Notes: generated by a model from the sequence alone, not told the origin. 64,000 bases of DNA from Psychroflexus sp. ALD_RP9 (GCF_017311165.1 NZ_CP062973.1:1984001-2048000), one strand, 5' to 3'; shown: positions 43,727 to 53,272, counted from the stretch's first letter. Numbers and translations are program-made.

Positions 43727-44539
43727 GTGCTTTTTTCTATTTAATTCTCCAATCAGTTTCGGTAAATAATAAAGGTTCAGTCCGTAGTGGAAAACCTGAA
43801 AATAAATTGCGATAATGAAAACCAATGGAAGTAACCATTCTTGTTTTAAAAGATAAATTGGATAAAACAAAAGTGAAATTCCAAGCTCAATCAATATCTT
43901 TTGCTTGATGTTCCTTTTAATGTCAGATATCTCAGGTAAGTCTTCATATTCTTTCAAGTAGCTCGTAACTCGATATTGATACCACCAAGTCTCATAAAGT
44001 TCAAATAGGATTATGAAAATTGTCGTTGAGATTAGGAATTCTACTGTTTTAATGGCTATCACCATATAGGCAACCATAATCGAAAATCTTCCGATTGCTG
44101 GAAGTACATCTGTTTTTATCCAAATTCTGTCTCTTGTACTTGCAAAAGCTGTTTGATTCCACCATCCGTCAATTCTACTCGTTTCAAAGTCCGTAGATGC
44201 TAATTCATTAAACAGTCGCTTAGAGTAGTCATATTTTCTATTGTGATGAAGTCCACGACCAAGTTCAAATTTAACTTCATTTAAGTTGTCCGATTGATTG
44301 AGCTTTTTTTCTATCGGCTGAAATCCTGCTTTGTACAAGTAATAAACAGCAGAATACTTTTCTCTGTCATTGAGTGATTTTGCAAGTCTGTGAATGATAT
44401 TGATTGCCGTTTCAAAATTCGAGTCAGCAGTTTTAAGGATTTCCAAAATTCTTATTTGTCGGTTATCCCAATAGCTTAAAACTTGAGCGTCTGTTGTCAA
44501 GTCTTTCAAGTCTGTCCATATTTTGTCAACTCTGTTCAT
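43691..44539 (-). CDS. membrane protein with TPR-like N-terminus, unknown
   Basis: Start at ATG 44539 (MNRVDKI). About 282 residues. The N-terminal 140 residues are helical and TPR-like (FETAINIIHRLAKSLNDREK, FELGRGLHHNRKYDYSKRLF), followed by four membrane helices. The tail (SAIANAG) and stop come from attC-like site 51. No family recognised. Confidence 0.72.
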   Translation of the reverse strand: MNRVDKIWTDLKDLTTDAQVLSYWDNRQIRILEILKTADSNFETAINIIHRLAKSLNDREKYSAVYYLYKAGFQPIEKKLNQSDNLNEVKFELGRGLHHNRKYDYSKRLFNELASTDFETSRIDGWWNQTAFASTRDRIWIKTDVLPAIGRFSIMVAYMVIAIKTVEFLISTTIFIILFELYETWWYQYRVTSYLKEYEDLPEISDIKRNIKQKILIELGISLLFYPIYLLKQEWLLPLVFIIAIYFQVFHYGLNLYYLPKLIGELNRKKHDTPTSAIANAG

Positions 44540-44552
44540 TATTTGTTTGCAT

Positions 44553-44690
44553 GCACGCCAACGGTCTAGCATATGATTTGTGGCGACTTAAAATCCGCTC
44601 GCCTTTCGGTTAAATATTTAAGTTCCTAAAAATACTAAAATGTTCTGGTTATATCTTTCAATCGCCATGAATTATATGCATTGTTACTTT
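44553..44690 (-). repeat. attC-like site 52 (AGCATATGATTTG class)
   Basis: Inner stem AGCATATGATTTGTGGCG / CGCCATGAATTATATGC; left neighbour of a family-D body. Confidence 0.92.
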
Positions 44691-45094
44691 TCTTTTGCGC
44701 CACGTCTGAGTAAGAACGAAATACTTTTCCACTTTCATTTACAGCGGTCGAGTTTTCAGTGATTTCGTTTTTCATCAGTTTTGATTTTATTTTCATGATT
44801 TTAATCCACCCAAGTTTTTCCGTAATATTTATAATTCAGCCGTAATTTTGATTTTGAAATAACATTAGATTAAATCAACTACTTAAGTCAAATCAGAAAA
44901 TCAAATTCATTCAGCGTGTTGTTTTTCATTCAGCTAAAATTTTGGAAAACTCACAAATTCATATAATCAAATACCTTTGGCAAGCTAAAATTCAGTCATT
45001 TTCAACGTGTCGCGTTTCATTCAGTTGAAGCGAAACTAAAAATATGATTTTAAAGAATTCTATTCTACGCAAGTTTATCGGCGCAATTGAAAGT
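44686..45094. other. ORF-less cassette body, family D copy 3
   Basis: About 405 bp without ORF; nearly the same as copy 2, including the right end TTTATCGGCGCAATTGAAAG. Confidence 0.85.
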
Positions 45095-45225
45095 AACGGT
45101 TAGTATATGAAAAGTAGGCGATTTCGAAGCACGGATCTTTCAGTTAAATACAAACTTTAATACGAGCCAAAAGCATTGAATTTATTACTATTTCGCCTAT
45201 TTTTTATATACATTGTTGTAGCACG
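45088..45225 (-). repeat. attC-like site 53
   Basis: Inner stem AGTATATGAAAAGTAGGCGA / TTCGCCTATTTTTTATATAC; right arm GTTGTAGCACG. Confidence 0.9.
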
Positions 45226-45239
45226 TTTTTTCTTATTCA

Positions 45240-45992
45240 TTATGGTAAGACCCTTGGTCCGATTATATTCATCCATAATATAAATCCTGATATTCCGCCA
45301 ATCAGTCCGCTTAGTATAAAAGTCAAACGTAAGTTCTTTGGGACAATTTTAAATACAATGTAAATTGATACTAGTAATCCCGTAACGCCTAAAATTATTG
45401 GGATTGTTCCTGACCAAAGGTTCAAGCCTTTTGATATGTAATATTCATCGCCACCGAACCATCTACCATTTGGTGATATTATCTCACTACCTAATGAATG
45501 AACAAGGTTAAATATTTCTCTCAGCCAAAAAAGACCAAGGAAAACAGCGAGCCAATCGATTAACTTGAAACCTTTATTTTGAATATTTTTCCTACGTACA
45601 AACAATATTATTAGTCCAAGAATCCCTGTTAGAATTGTTTGTAAAGGACCACCAATGCTTACGTAAAGACTTTTATTTGATTTTTCATCCCAATATCTTT
45701 TTTGTAAAATATTCTGATATTCTACTGCTTTCTCTTTTACGTCATCAGGCCACGATTCGTATTCTGAGTTCCAATATTCTCTAGTTAGTTTCTTATAAGC
45801 TTCTAAATCTTCGTCTTGTAAATAACCCTTTGGATAATAGTTCATACTTCCGTAATGTAAGCTGGTTTCATAACCAAAATATTTTGCAACAGCAATGTGT
45901 CCATATTCGTGACTTACTGTTCCAATTACTGTAAATAATATGAACATTATGGTCAGTATGAGTAATGATTTTATGTTTATCGTAAAGTTCAT
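45240..45992 (-). CDS. M50-like membrane zinc metalloprotease
   Basis: 250 residues. The first membrane helix leads straight into HEYGH (28-32), the zinc-binding HExxH motif of site-2-protease-like (M50) enzymes. Three or more further helices follow (about 112-128, 145-165, 193-215, 220-240). The usual third-ligand NxxPxxxLDG motif is not clear; D/N residues around 170 could serve. Such proteases cleave membrane substrates; the target is unknown. Confidence 0.7.
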   Translation of the reverse strand: MNFTINIKSLLILTIMFILFTVIGTVSHEYGHIAVAKYFGYETSLHYGSMNYYPKGYLQDEDLEAYKKLTREYWNSEYESWPDDVKEKAVEYQNILQKRYWDEKSNKSLYVSIGGPLQTILTGILGLIILFVRRKNIQNKGFKLIDWLAVFLGLFWLREIFNLVHSLGSEIISPNGRWFGGDEYYISKGLNLWSGTIPIILGVTGLLVSIYIVFKIVPKNLRLTFILSGLIGGISGFILWMNIIGPRVLP

Positions 45993-45998
45993 TCAAAT

Positions 45999-46073
45999 GT
46001 GCTACAACGGTTAGGCTAAAAAGCGTTGCTGTCCCGAAGGGCAGCTATGATTTTTTAGCCATTGTTGGCAGCA
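45999..46073 (-). repeat. attC-like site 54 (minimal, about 75 bp)
   Basis: One of the shortest sites. Stem AGGCTAAAAAGCGTTGCTG / CAGCTATGATTTTTTAGCC with a short loop containing CCCGAAGGG. Outer arms GCTACAAC and GTTGGCAGC. It shows the minimum a site needs. Confidence 0.9.
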
Positions 46074-46085
46074 GTTTTTTATTTT

Positions 46086-47102
46086 TCAATTCATTATATA
46101 AAAATTCAATTTGCCTTTGTCAATGACCAAAACTCCTTTGTCTTCGGATTCAGGAATATTCAAACTCAGTATCTGTCGACCATTATTGTCTTGTTGATTG
46201 AAATGAGCATAAAACGTAAAATCAAACTTGTAAATCGGAATGACTCTGCCATTTTCTATTTTCCCAATGTATGTTCCATTTTCGTCTGAATAGAGGTGGC
46301 GTAAATTTCCATTCGCAACAAAAGAAGTTGGCATATAAAATTCCATTGTATCCAAAAGCGTTTCCACTCCATCATGATATTGACTTCCCTGCTGGGTGTC
46401 AAAATTGAGTTCCGATTTATGAAGTTTTCTTGGGTCAGTTATTTTCAAAACACTTGCAAATCCCATCATGTGTCCCATATAGTTCGTTACATAATAGTCG
46501 CCATCTATTTTATTTAGCACAATCGGACATGTTGAGGAAGCTTCATAAACTTCCTTTGTTTGCAAGTCTTTAAAGAAAATGGTTCCTCCCCATTCACCAT
46601 TACAAGTTGCGAAAACTTTGTAGGAATTGTCTTGATACATACTAAAATTCCTTCTTTCGATTTGTTTGAAGTCTGCAACGTACTTTCCTAAAAGGAAGGT
46701 TTCTTCATCAAACTGTGTTCTTTTTAAGAAAAGGCTGTCATTTTCAATCACAATATCATAGTAGTTCATGTCTTGAATACCTTCTGGAATGAAGACGTCT
46801 TCGATAAAGTCACCTTCCTTATCAACCACAATCATTTTCTTAAAAGACTTTGAAGTGTTCTCTCTACCTGATTCAAACATGCAGTAAAAATTGTCTTTGA
46901 ACAGTGCAACTTTTCTTAATCGGCCGTTCATTGAAATCTTTAAAGTATCTATGCTTATTTCAATTTCGTCAGGAAGAACATGTTCAGTTAAAGTGTCAGT
47001 GGGATTTAACTCGGTCGACTTTTCAGTTTGGTTTGATTCACCTGATCCGCAAGACAACATAATTGTCAAGGAAAGAATTGCTGTGATAAAAATCTGTCTC
47101 AT
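46086..47102 (-). CDS. lipoprotein, probable beta-propeller (DUF4221-like)
   Basis: Start at ATG 47102 with lipoprotein signal ending LTIMLSC (Cys18). About 338 residues. Repeated strands with the pattern of six-bladed propeller proteins in Bacteroidota (KMIVVDKEGDFIEDVFIPEG, KVFATCNGEW, NGTYIGKIENGRVIPIYKFD). Likely surface or periplasmic; function unknown. Confidence 0.72.
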   Translation of the reverse strand: MRQIFITAILSLTIMLSCGSGESNQTEKSTELNPTDTLTEHVLPDEIEISIDTLKISMNGRLRKVALFKDNFYCMFESGRENTSKSFKKMIVVDKEGDFIEDVFIPEGIQDMNYYDIVIENDSLFLKRTQFDEETFLLGKYVADFKQIERRNFSMYQDNSYKVFATCNGEWGGTIFFKDLQTKEVYEASSTCPIVLNKIDGDYYVTNYMGHMMGFASVLKITDPRKLHKSELNFDTQQGSQYHDGVETLLDTMEFYMPTSFVANGNLRHLYSDENGTYIGKIENGRVIPIYKFDFTFYAHFNQQDNNGRQILSLNIPESEDKGVLVIDKGKLNFYIMN

Positions 47103-47118
47103 CAGGTTGTTTTCAAAT

Positions 47119-47262
47119 TGCTGCCAACGTTTCCGCATAACGCTTCGTTGCGGGAAAATTAGCGATTATTTTTTTAATTATAGATTTTAATACCCAGAAA
47201 AACCCAAACCTTCGACTTCAGCCACAAAATCCGCAATGAGCGATATGCAGTGTTGTAAAACG
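47119..47262 (-). repeat. attC-like site 55
   Basis: Inner stem GCATAACGCTTCGTTGCGGG / CCGCAATGAGCGATATGC; close to site 63. Confidence 0.9.
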
Positions 47263-47267
47263 TTATT

Positions 47268-47756
47268 CTAATCCACTAGTTTTCCGTTTTCGTATCTTTC
47301 TGTTTTTTCTAAGTTACCATTCTCATCAAAATATTTCCATTCACCAATTTTTCTCATTCTGTCATAATTTCCGACTTGCTTTTTGTTTCCGTTGTCATGA
47401 AATTTTTGAAAAAAACCAGTCACGATTCCATTATCATAATTTGCAATCAAAATAACGTTACCACTTGAGTTATATTTAGTCAGAGTTTTAAATTTAAGAT
47501 TTTCAAGAGGGAAATCCGTTGATTTATAAATATTACCATTTTCGTTATATTCTTTTACAGTGAATGTATTTTCATTTCGGAATTTCTTCTTTTTTAGTGT
47601 TTGGTTATCAGAATAATATTCGTTAATAGTATCTCCAATTTTAGGTATGATTTCTTTTTCCGCTCCGACAATTACTTCGACAGCTTCTTTTTTTACTTGA
47701 CTAAATGATATTGTTGAACACAAAATCATTAATAATATTACGTATTTTTTTTTCAT
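47268..47756 (-). CDS. secreted MORN-like repeat protein
   Basis: 162 residues. Signal peptide MKKKYVILLMILCSTISFSQ. At least four YN/YDENG-type repeats (VKEYNENGNIYKSTDF, LTKYNSSGNVILIANYDNG, FFQKFHDNGNKKQVGNYD, EWKYFDENGNLEKTERYENG) are typical of the toxin-antitoxin YwqK-like/MORN family of Bacteroidota. Exported; possibly an envelope-protein interaction module. Confidence 0.85.
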   Translation of the reverse strand: MKKKYVILLMILCSTISFSQVKKEAVEVIVGAEKEIIPKIGDTINEYYSDNQTLKKKKFRNENTFTVKEYNENGNIYKSTDFPLENLKFKTLTKYNSSGNVILIANYDNGIVTGFFQKFHDNGNKKQVGNYDRMRKIGEWKYFDENGNLEKTERYENGKLVD

Positions 47757-47759
47757 AAT

Positions 47760-47900
47760 GTTTTACAACGGTCTTGGCTATGATGTCGTTGCGGAATCAT
47801 CCGTTAGGATTATTCCGCTTGAAAACGAAATTACACTTTTAACTGGAATTTTCCATAGAAAATTCCAAACCGCAATGCATTATAGCCGTTGTTACATGCT
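47760..47900 (-). repeat. attC-like site 56 (GGCTATGATGTCG class)
   Basis: Inner stem as site 3; right arm GTTACATGCTGG opens a family-A body. Confidence 0.92.
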
Positions 47901-48319
47901 GGCTTTATTCGATTTGCTATTATTTTTTCCGATGTTAATTTAGTCATTTTTTCAGCGCTGATGGTTTCCATTTGTTTTCAAGAAAGAGAAAATTCAGAGT
48001 TTGAGTGATAAAATTCAGAAAATTCCAATAAACCTATCATTTCCATTTAGCAACTTAACGCTCAACCTAATTTATTCAACAAATGAGTAAAGCAGTGCAG
48101 ATATTAGAGTTTCAAATCAAATATTCAGAACACGATTTTAGTCATTTGTTTTCAAAGATTCATATTTAGATTTTGAGTAAAATAATCGTTTGATTCTATT
48201 AAGATTTAAATTATCATTTTGACATTAAAAATCCAATTTTCATATTTCACGTATTGCTGGTAAAATCATCAGAAACTACTTTATGATTTAGCAATTTTTT
48301 TCGTCTTAGCTTGCATGTA
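47892..48319. other. ORF-less cassette body, family A copy 3
   Basis: About 430 bp, nearly the same as copy 2 (9462-9889) including the longer right half, although 38 kb away. Confidence 0.85.
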
Positions 48320-48448
48320 ACGGTTCGGCTATGGTTTCGTTGCGTGAAAATCCGCGAGGATTTTCCGCCGTAAAACGAAGATAGTAAAAATGTTTGGATT
48401 TTCGGAAGAAAATCCGAAGCAATGAACCATAGCCATTGTTGTGTATAG
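48312..48448 (-). repeat. attC-like site 57
   Basis: Inner stem GGCTATGGTTTCGTTGCGTG / AAGCAATGAACCATAGCC. From AACGG onward it is base-for-base the same as site 58. Confidence 0.93.
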
Positions 48449-48453
48449 TTTTG

Positions 48454-49449
48454 CTATTCAAATTTCAGATATTTTTGATTCTGTATGTTTTTTAATTCTG
48501 GTTTATTTAGATTTAATTTTTCACCATTTAAAACTACACTATATTTTTCTAAATATTTTTTGGCCATATTTTTACTATTAAAATTTTCTAATGCGTATTC
48601 ATGACAATATTTATTATTGAACAGCCCTGTATCCTTGATTCTATTTTTAATTTCTTTTTTCTTAGTACTTAAGAATCCTACCTCGTTATTTATTAATTCG
48701 GGTAAAGATCCATAAGGCGTTCCGAATACTGGGCAACCATAAAATAGACTTTCAATTATAGCTAATCCAAATGGTTCATGCCATAATACGGGAAATATTA
48801 AACCTTTGGACATATTTAGATAATTCTCTTTTTCCTTTCCACCAACCATTCCTTTAAAATCTACTTTGGTAGATAAAAAATATGCTGGACCCATTTTAAG
48901 AACCCTTTCACTAAAACGTTTACCACCCAAAACAAGTAATTTATTATTTTCTAGTCCCTTTATAATTTGAATTGATCCTTTTAAGTTTTTAACACCCCAT
49001 GAAGCTTTTCCTAAAAAATGATAACAGTTTTTTTTATTAAAATTAGGTTTTGAGTAATCATTCCAGTCTAATCCATTATAAACAAATGAGTTAGAATTGT
49101 ATCTTTCAGCATGATTCTTAGATACAAAAACAGTATTGTAATCTAAACTGTTATTATTGTTTAAATTACCATGCATAGTAATAATATACGGTTTATCTAT
49201 TTTATATAAATCGGCGGGTTGGTTATTAAAATGCACAATATCAATATAATTTGGTATTTGTTCGTATAATTCTTTGTCATTATTTATAAAAATAATTTTT
49301 CCGAAATCACATTTTGAACCTTTTTTAACTAAATATGTCACTTTATGACCTAATTTATACAATTCCTTTCCTAAATACCAAATAACTCTTTGAGTTCCAC
49401 CGTAATGTTTAAAAGGTATTATTGAGTTTTCAACTATTAGAATGTTCAT
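48454..49449 (-). CDS. GT4-type glycosyltransferase, copy 1
   Basis: 331 residues. N-terminal Rossmann half with a GGTQRVIWYLGKEL helix near residue 17, and a C-terminal half carrying the GT-B E-x7-E motif HEPFGLAIIE (about 222-231) and YGCPVFGTPYGSLPEL. Uses a nucleotide sugar to modify an unknown acceptor, probably a surface glycan. DNA and protein are identical to 49626-50621, offset 1172 bp. Confidence 0.88.
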   Translation of the reverse strand: MNILIVENSIIPFKHYGGTQRVIWYLGKELYKLGHKVTYLVKKGSKCDFGKIIFINNDKELYEQIPNYIDIVHFNNQPADLYKIDKPYIITMHGNLNNNNSLDYNTVFVSKNHAERYNSNSFVYNGLDWNDYSKPNFNKKNCYHFLGKASWGVKNLKGSIQIIKGLENNKLLVLGGKRFSERVLKMGPAYFLSTKVDFKGMVGGKEKENYLNMSKGLIFPVLWHEPFGLAIIESLFYGCPVFGTPYGSLPELINNEVGFLSTKKKEIKNRIKDTGLFNNKYCHEYALENFNSKNMAKKYLEKYSVVLNGEKLNLNKPELKNIQNQKYLKFE

Positions 49450-49483
49450 TTTTTTGTTAGTCTTTTTTATGCCATTATTAAAT

Positions 49484-49620
49484 TATACACAACGGTTCGG
49501 CTATGGTTTCGTTGCGTGAAAATCCGCGAGGATTTTCCGCCGTAAAACGAAGATAGTAAAAATGTTTGGATTTTCGGAAGAAAATCCGAAGCAATGAACC
49601 ATAGCCATTGTTGTGTATAG
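49484..49620 (-). repeat. attC-like site 58
   Basis: Duplicate of site 57, except that the left arm (TTATACACAAC) is the end of the preceding glycosyltransferase body. Confidence 0.93.
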
Positions 49621-49625
49621 TTTTG

Positions 49626-50621
49626 CTATTCAAATTTCAGATATTTTTGATTCTGTATGTTTTTTAATTCTGGTTTATTTAGATTTAATTTTTCACCATT
49701 TAAAACTACACTATATTTTTCTAAATATTTTTTGGCCATATTTTTACTATTAAAATTTTCTAATGCGTATTCATGACAATATTTATTATTGAACAGCCCT
49801 GTATCCTTGATTCTATTTTTAATTTCTTTTTTCTTAGTACTTAAGAATCCTACCTCGTTATTTATTAATTCGGGTAAAGATCCATAAGGCGTTCCGAATA
49901 CTGGGCAACCATAAAATAGACTTTCAATTATAGCTAATCCAAATGGTTCATGCCATAATACGGGAAATATTAAACCTTTGGACATATTTAGATAATTCTC
50001 TTTTTCCTTTCCACCAACCATTCCTTTAAAATCTACTTTGGTAGATAAAAAATATGCTGGACCCATTTTAAGAACCCTTTCACTAAAACGTTTACCACCC
50101 AAAACAAGTAATTTATTATTTTCTAGTCCCTTTATAATTTGAATTGATCCTTTTAAGTTTTTAACACCCCATGAAGCTTTTCCTAAAAAATGATAACAGT
50201 TTTTTTTATTAAAATTAGGTTTTGAGTAATCATTCCAGTCTAATCCATTATAAACAAATGAGTTAGAATTGTATCTTTCAGCATGATTCTTAGATACAAA
50301 AACAGTATTGTAATCTAAACTGTTATTATTGTTTAAATTACCATGCATAGTAATAATATACGGTTTATCTATTTTATATAAATCGGCGGGTTGGTTATTA
50401 AAATGCACAATATCAATATAATTTGGTATTTGTTCGTATAATTCTTTGTCATTATTTATAAAAATAATTTTTCCGAAATCACATTTTGAACCTTTTTTAA
50501 CTAAATATGTCACTTTATGACCTAATTTATACAATTCCTTTCCTAAATACCAAATAACTCTTTGAGTTCCACCGTAATGTTTAAAAGGTATTATTGAGTT
50601 TTCAACTATTAGAATGTTCAT
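49626..50621 (-). CDS. GT4-type glycosyltransferase, copy 2
   Basis: Identical to the 48454-49449 gene. The duplicated unit runs from the AACGG of its left attC to the TATACAC that ends the body, exactly one cassette. This suggests a recent cassette-level duplication or re-insertion (or an assembly repeat). Confidence 0.88.
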   Translation of the reverse strand: MNILIVENSIIPFKHYGGTQRVIWYLGKELYKLGHKVTYLVKKGSKCDFGKIIFINNDKELYEQIPNYIDIVHFNNQPADLYKIDKPYIITMHGNLNNNNSLDYNTVFVSKNHAERYNSNSFVYNGLDWNDYSKPNFNKKNCYHFLGKASWGVKNLKGSIQIIKGLENNKLLVLGGKRFSERVLKMGPAYFLSTKVDFKGMVGGKEKENYLNMSKGLIFPVLWHEPFGLAIIESLFYGCPVFGTPYGSLPELINNEVGFLSTKKKEIKNRIKDTGLFNNKYCHEYALENFNSKNMAKKYLEKYSVVLNGEKLNLNKPELKNIQNQKYLKFE

Positions 50622-50655
50622 TTTTTTGTTAGTCTTTTTTATGCCATTATTAAAT

Positions 50656-50791
50656 TATACACAACGGTCAAGTATAAGCGAAGTGCGGGATTAGAAGCAC
50701 TTTACTTTCGGTTTATTTTTATGTTTGTTAATATTCAAATCGCTCAGCTTTAGCACTTTATTCCGCATTACGCTTATACAGTGTTGTGCAA
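50656..50791 (-). repeat. attC-like site 59
   Basis: Inner stem AGTATAAGCGAAGTGCGGG / CCGCATTACGCTTATAC; right arm GTTGTGCAACG. It differs from sites 57 and 58, so the duplicated unit does not include its right-hand site. Confidence 0.92.
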
Positions 50792-52176
50792 CGTTTTATT
50801 TTATCTTTCAACAATTCGTTTGCTGGATTCAGCTCTAAGGCCTTTTCGTAAGCTATAATTGCATTCTTGAAGTCTTCCAACTGTTCAAGGTTTTGCCCTT
50901 TTATGTCGTATACTTCCCAATCTTCTGGTAATTCTTGTACCATAATGTCACTTAACTGAGTACTAATTTTATAATTACCCTTCCCAAAATGGAAACGCTC
51001 TAACCAGTAAGTGTCTAAGATATTATTTGGATATTCTTCACTTTTTAGCTTTTGATATTTGCCAGCTAAACTATCAATATTTCCCGCATCTATCTCTCCT
51101 GCCAATTCGTAAGCTATAGTGCGTTCAGGATGATTTAATTTGAATGCTGGATAAAGGATGTTAATTCCAATATCATCCACAACATTTACAGCGTTAGAAA
51201 GCACCACAACTCCAATACCTGTATTTTTATTGAAACCGATAAATGATATAAAACCACCCGTACCACCGTTATGTAATAGAATATTGGTGGTACTATCGGG
51301 TTGTAGAACAAACCATCCGCCCTGATAGAAAAGTTTATCCTTTCCAAGGTTTGGAACGCCTGTTTGAATAAGGTTTTGTAAAGAATCTGAGGAGAATAGT
51401 ACGTTGTTTTGCTTTTGGTATTTTAAATAGTCTAAAAGGTCTTTAGTGTTACTAACTAAACCACCTGCATACCTGCTAGGTCCTGTAAAATGCCAATTAC
51501 TGTTCGAAGTTCCGATATTGGTAGGCTTTGCAATATTCTGGTTTTTATCATTAGGTGCCGAAAGGAATGTGTTGTCCATCCCTATGTCTTCCAAAAGACC
51601 ACCCATTAAGTTTTCATAAGATTTTCCAGAAGCCTTTTCAATAACTCGACCAAGTATTCCATATCCAAAATTAGAATAGCTCCAAATGTTGGAAGTATCA
51701 GGATTCAAATCTTGCAATTCTTCTTGTAAAATATCGTTAGAGTAACCGTTGAAAGGGTCTGACCAATTCTGTGGTGAAAATTGATTGGATAAACGAGGTA
51801 CGCCAGCAATATGATTTTGTAACTCGTAAGGTGTAAGACTATCTAGTTTTAGGTTCTCAATTTCACCAAAAAAGACTGATAAAGGCTTATTCAAAGAGTC
51901 GTTCAAGTAGATATTTGCAAGCGTGGCAGTGAAGGTCTTTGTAACGGAGCCAATTTCATAAAGGGTTAAGCTATCTGGTTGCTTTTTACTGTTATTAAAG
52001 TGGCCGAAACCATAAAATTTGGTATTTCCATTAGGAAACAAAACACCAATGGAAATGCTCGGATTAATTTCAAGCTCTACGCGTCTCTTAATTTCATTTT
52101 CTAACTCTTCGGTGATTGTTTGCCCGAAAAGACTATTAGAAATTATAAGTAGCAAAAGGCAGTAAAGATATTTCAT
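50758..52176 (-). CDS. secreted class C beta-lactamase-fold serine hydrolase with TPR
   Basis: Start at ATG 52176 (MKYLYCLLLL) with signal peptide ending SNSLFGQ. About 472 residues. Serine-beta-lactamase/DD-peptidase motifs: S-x-x-K as SVTK (77-80), YSN in WSYSNFGYG, and HNGGTGG near residue 305. A TPR-like C-terminus (KNAIIAYEKALELNP) follows. Such proteins hydrolyse peptides or esters; resistance is not implied. The C-terminal residues run into attC-like site 59. Confidence 0.87.
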   Translation of the reverse strand: MKYLYCLLLLIISNSLFGQTITEELENEIKRRVELEINPSISIGVLFPNGNTKFYGFGHFNNSKKQPDSLTLYEIGSVTKTFTATLANIYLNDSLNKPLSVFFGEIENLKLDSLTPYELQNHIAGVPRLSNQFSPQNWSDPFNGYSNDILQEELQDLNPDTSNIWSYSNFGYGILGRVIEKASGKSYENLMGGLLEDIGMDNTFLSAPNDKNQNIAKPTNIGTSNSNWHFTGPSRYAGGLVSNTKDLLDYLKYQKQNNVLFSSDSLQNLIQTGVPNLGKDKLFYQGGWFVLQPDSTTNILLHNGGTGGFISFIGFNKNTGIGVVVLSNAVNVVDDIGINILYPAFKLNHPERTIAYELAGEIDAGNIDSLAGKYQKLKSEEYPNNILDTYWLERFHFGKGNYKISTQLSDIMVQELPEDWEVYDIKGQNLEQLEDFKNAIIAYEKALELNPANELLKDKIKRCTTLYKRNAE

Positions 52177-52191
52177 TGTTATTTCTCTAAT

Positions 52192-52270
52192 GTTGCACAA
52201 CTGGTGGCGTATAAAATAAGCCAGCGTAACATTGGTAAATTCGGCTTGTTTTATGCGCTGTTATATGCCG
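52192..52270 (-). repeat. attC-like site 60 (mini, plus-gene class)
   Basis: About 75 bp: AACTGGTG then stem GCGTATAAAATAAGCC / GGCTTGTTTTATGCGC, and right arm GTTATATGCCGAC. The only other copy of this class is site 67, which also precedes a plus-strand gene. Confidence 0.9.
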
Positions 52271-52307
52271 ACTTAATTCAAATAAATATTAATCAAATTT
52301 AAATATT

Positions 52308-52550
52308 ATGAAATACATAAAATCTGCAATTTCAGAAAGCGAAAATAAAATATTAGTAGAACTATCATTTGAAGAATTAAGAAAAATCAAAATAAGTAGT
52401 TTAGAAAAATCAAAACAATTTAAGCACCCTAAACTATCAACAGGATATTTAAGGCTTTCAGATGATTCAGAAAGCGTGATGAAAATTATGAGAAATAAAT
52501 TCGATGATTACGCAAAAATGCAAGATTATGATAACGCAATCATTCCATAG
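52308..52550 (+). CDS. 80-residue protein encoded against the array direction
   Basis: The body between sites 60 and 61 holds no minus-strand gene, and this plus-strand frame fills it (ATG 52308, stop 52550, 7 bp from the next site). A small charged helical protein with no signal. The AT-rich leader resembles that of the other plus-strand gene at 57806. Unknown function; it would need its own promoter. Confidence 0.65.
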   Translation: MKYIKSAISESENKILVELSFEELRKIKISSLEKSKQFKHPKLSTGYLRLSDDSESVMKIMRNKFDDYAKMQDYDNAIIP

Positions 52551-52556
52551 CAGTTT

Positions 52557-52698
52557 GCATATAACGGTCTTGGCTATGATGTCGTTGCGGAATCATCCGT
52601 TAGGATTATTCCGCTTGAAAACGAAAATACACTTTTAACTGGAATTTTCCATAGAAAATTCCAAACCGCAATGCATTATAGCCGTTGTTGCATACTGG
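52557..52698 (-). repeat. attC-like site 61 (GGCTATGATGTCG class)
   Basis: Inner stem as site 3; right arm GTTGCATACTGG opens a family-C body. Confidence 0.92.
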
Positions 52699-53083
52699 TA
52701 CGACACGCACTGATTAGAACGAAACAATTTTCACGTATCAGATTTTTTTCGCTTTGCTATTTAATTCCGTCGAGTAGAGCAGAAGTTTTGCTATATAAAT
52801 CTAAATCAAAAAAATTTGTTTTCAAGCTTGCTAAAATTCCACTGCGTTGCTTTTCCGCGTTTTGCTGTTCAATTTCAGATGGCTGCTCAATGCTCAACAT
52901 TCGATAAAAGTCAAATTTTTTAGAATTTTGTTTATTCGTTCAGATTCAAAAACTAATTTTCGATCTAAACGTAAATTTCGAATTTTAAAAAGCAACTTTC
53001 AATTCATTTGAGATGATGCTAGATAAATTCAGATTCTCAACTGTCATTTATCCGACCCGAGTTTTTTCCGAGTACTTGTATGC
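52690..53083. other. ORF-less cassette body, family C copy 2
   Basis: About 395 bp, landmarks as copy 1 (TGGTACGACACGCACTGATT, CGAGTTTTTTCCGAGTACTT). A plus-strand frame seen in copy 3 is broken by stops here. Confidence 0.85.
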
Positions 53084-53216
53084 AACGTTCTTGGCTATGA
53101 TGTCGTTGCGGAAAAATCCGCAGGATTCTTTCCGCCGTAGCCGAAAGATAACAAAATTGCGTTGAATTCCGATAAGGAATTCAGCCGCAATGAATTATAG
53201 CCGGTGTTGTGGTGCG
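53077..53216 (-). repeat. attC-like site 62
   Basis: Inner stem GGCTATGATGTCGTTGCGG / CCGCAATGAATTATAGCC, a hybrid-looking site between classes 3 and 50. Confidence 0.9.
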
Positions 53217-53272
53217 TTTTCACTTCCAATTTTATTTTAATATTCACTTAAATATAATTTCTAGTTAAAAAC

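Noticed and set aside
50758..52176. Antibiotic-resistance beta-lactamase cassette
   Set aside because: Motifs fit the broad serine-hydrolase family with a TPR tail; nothing indicates drug hydrolysis.
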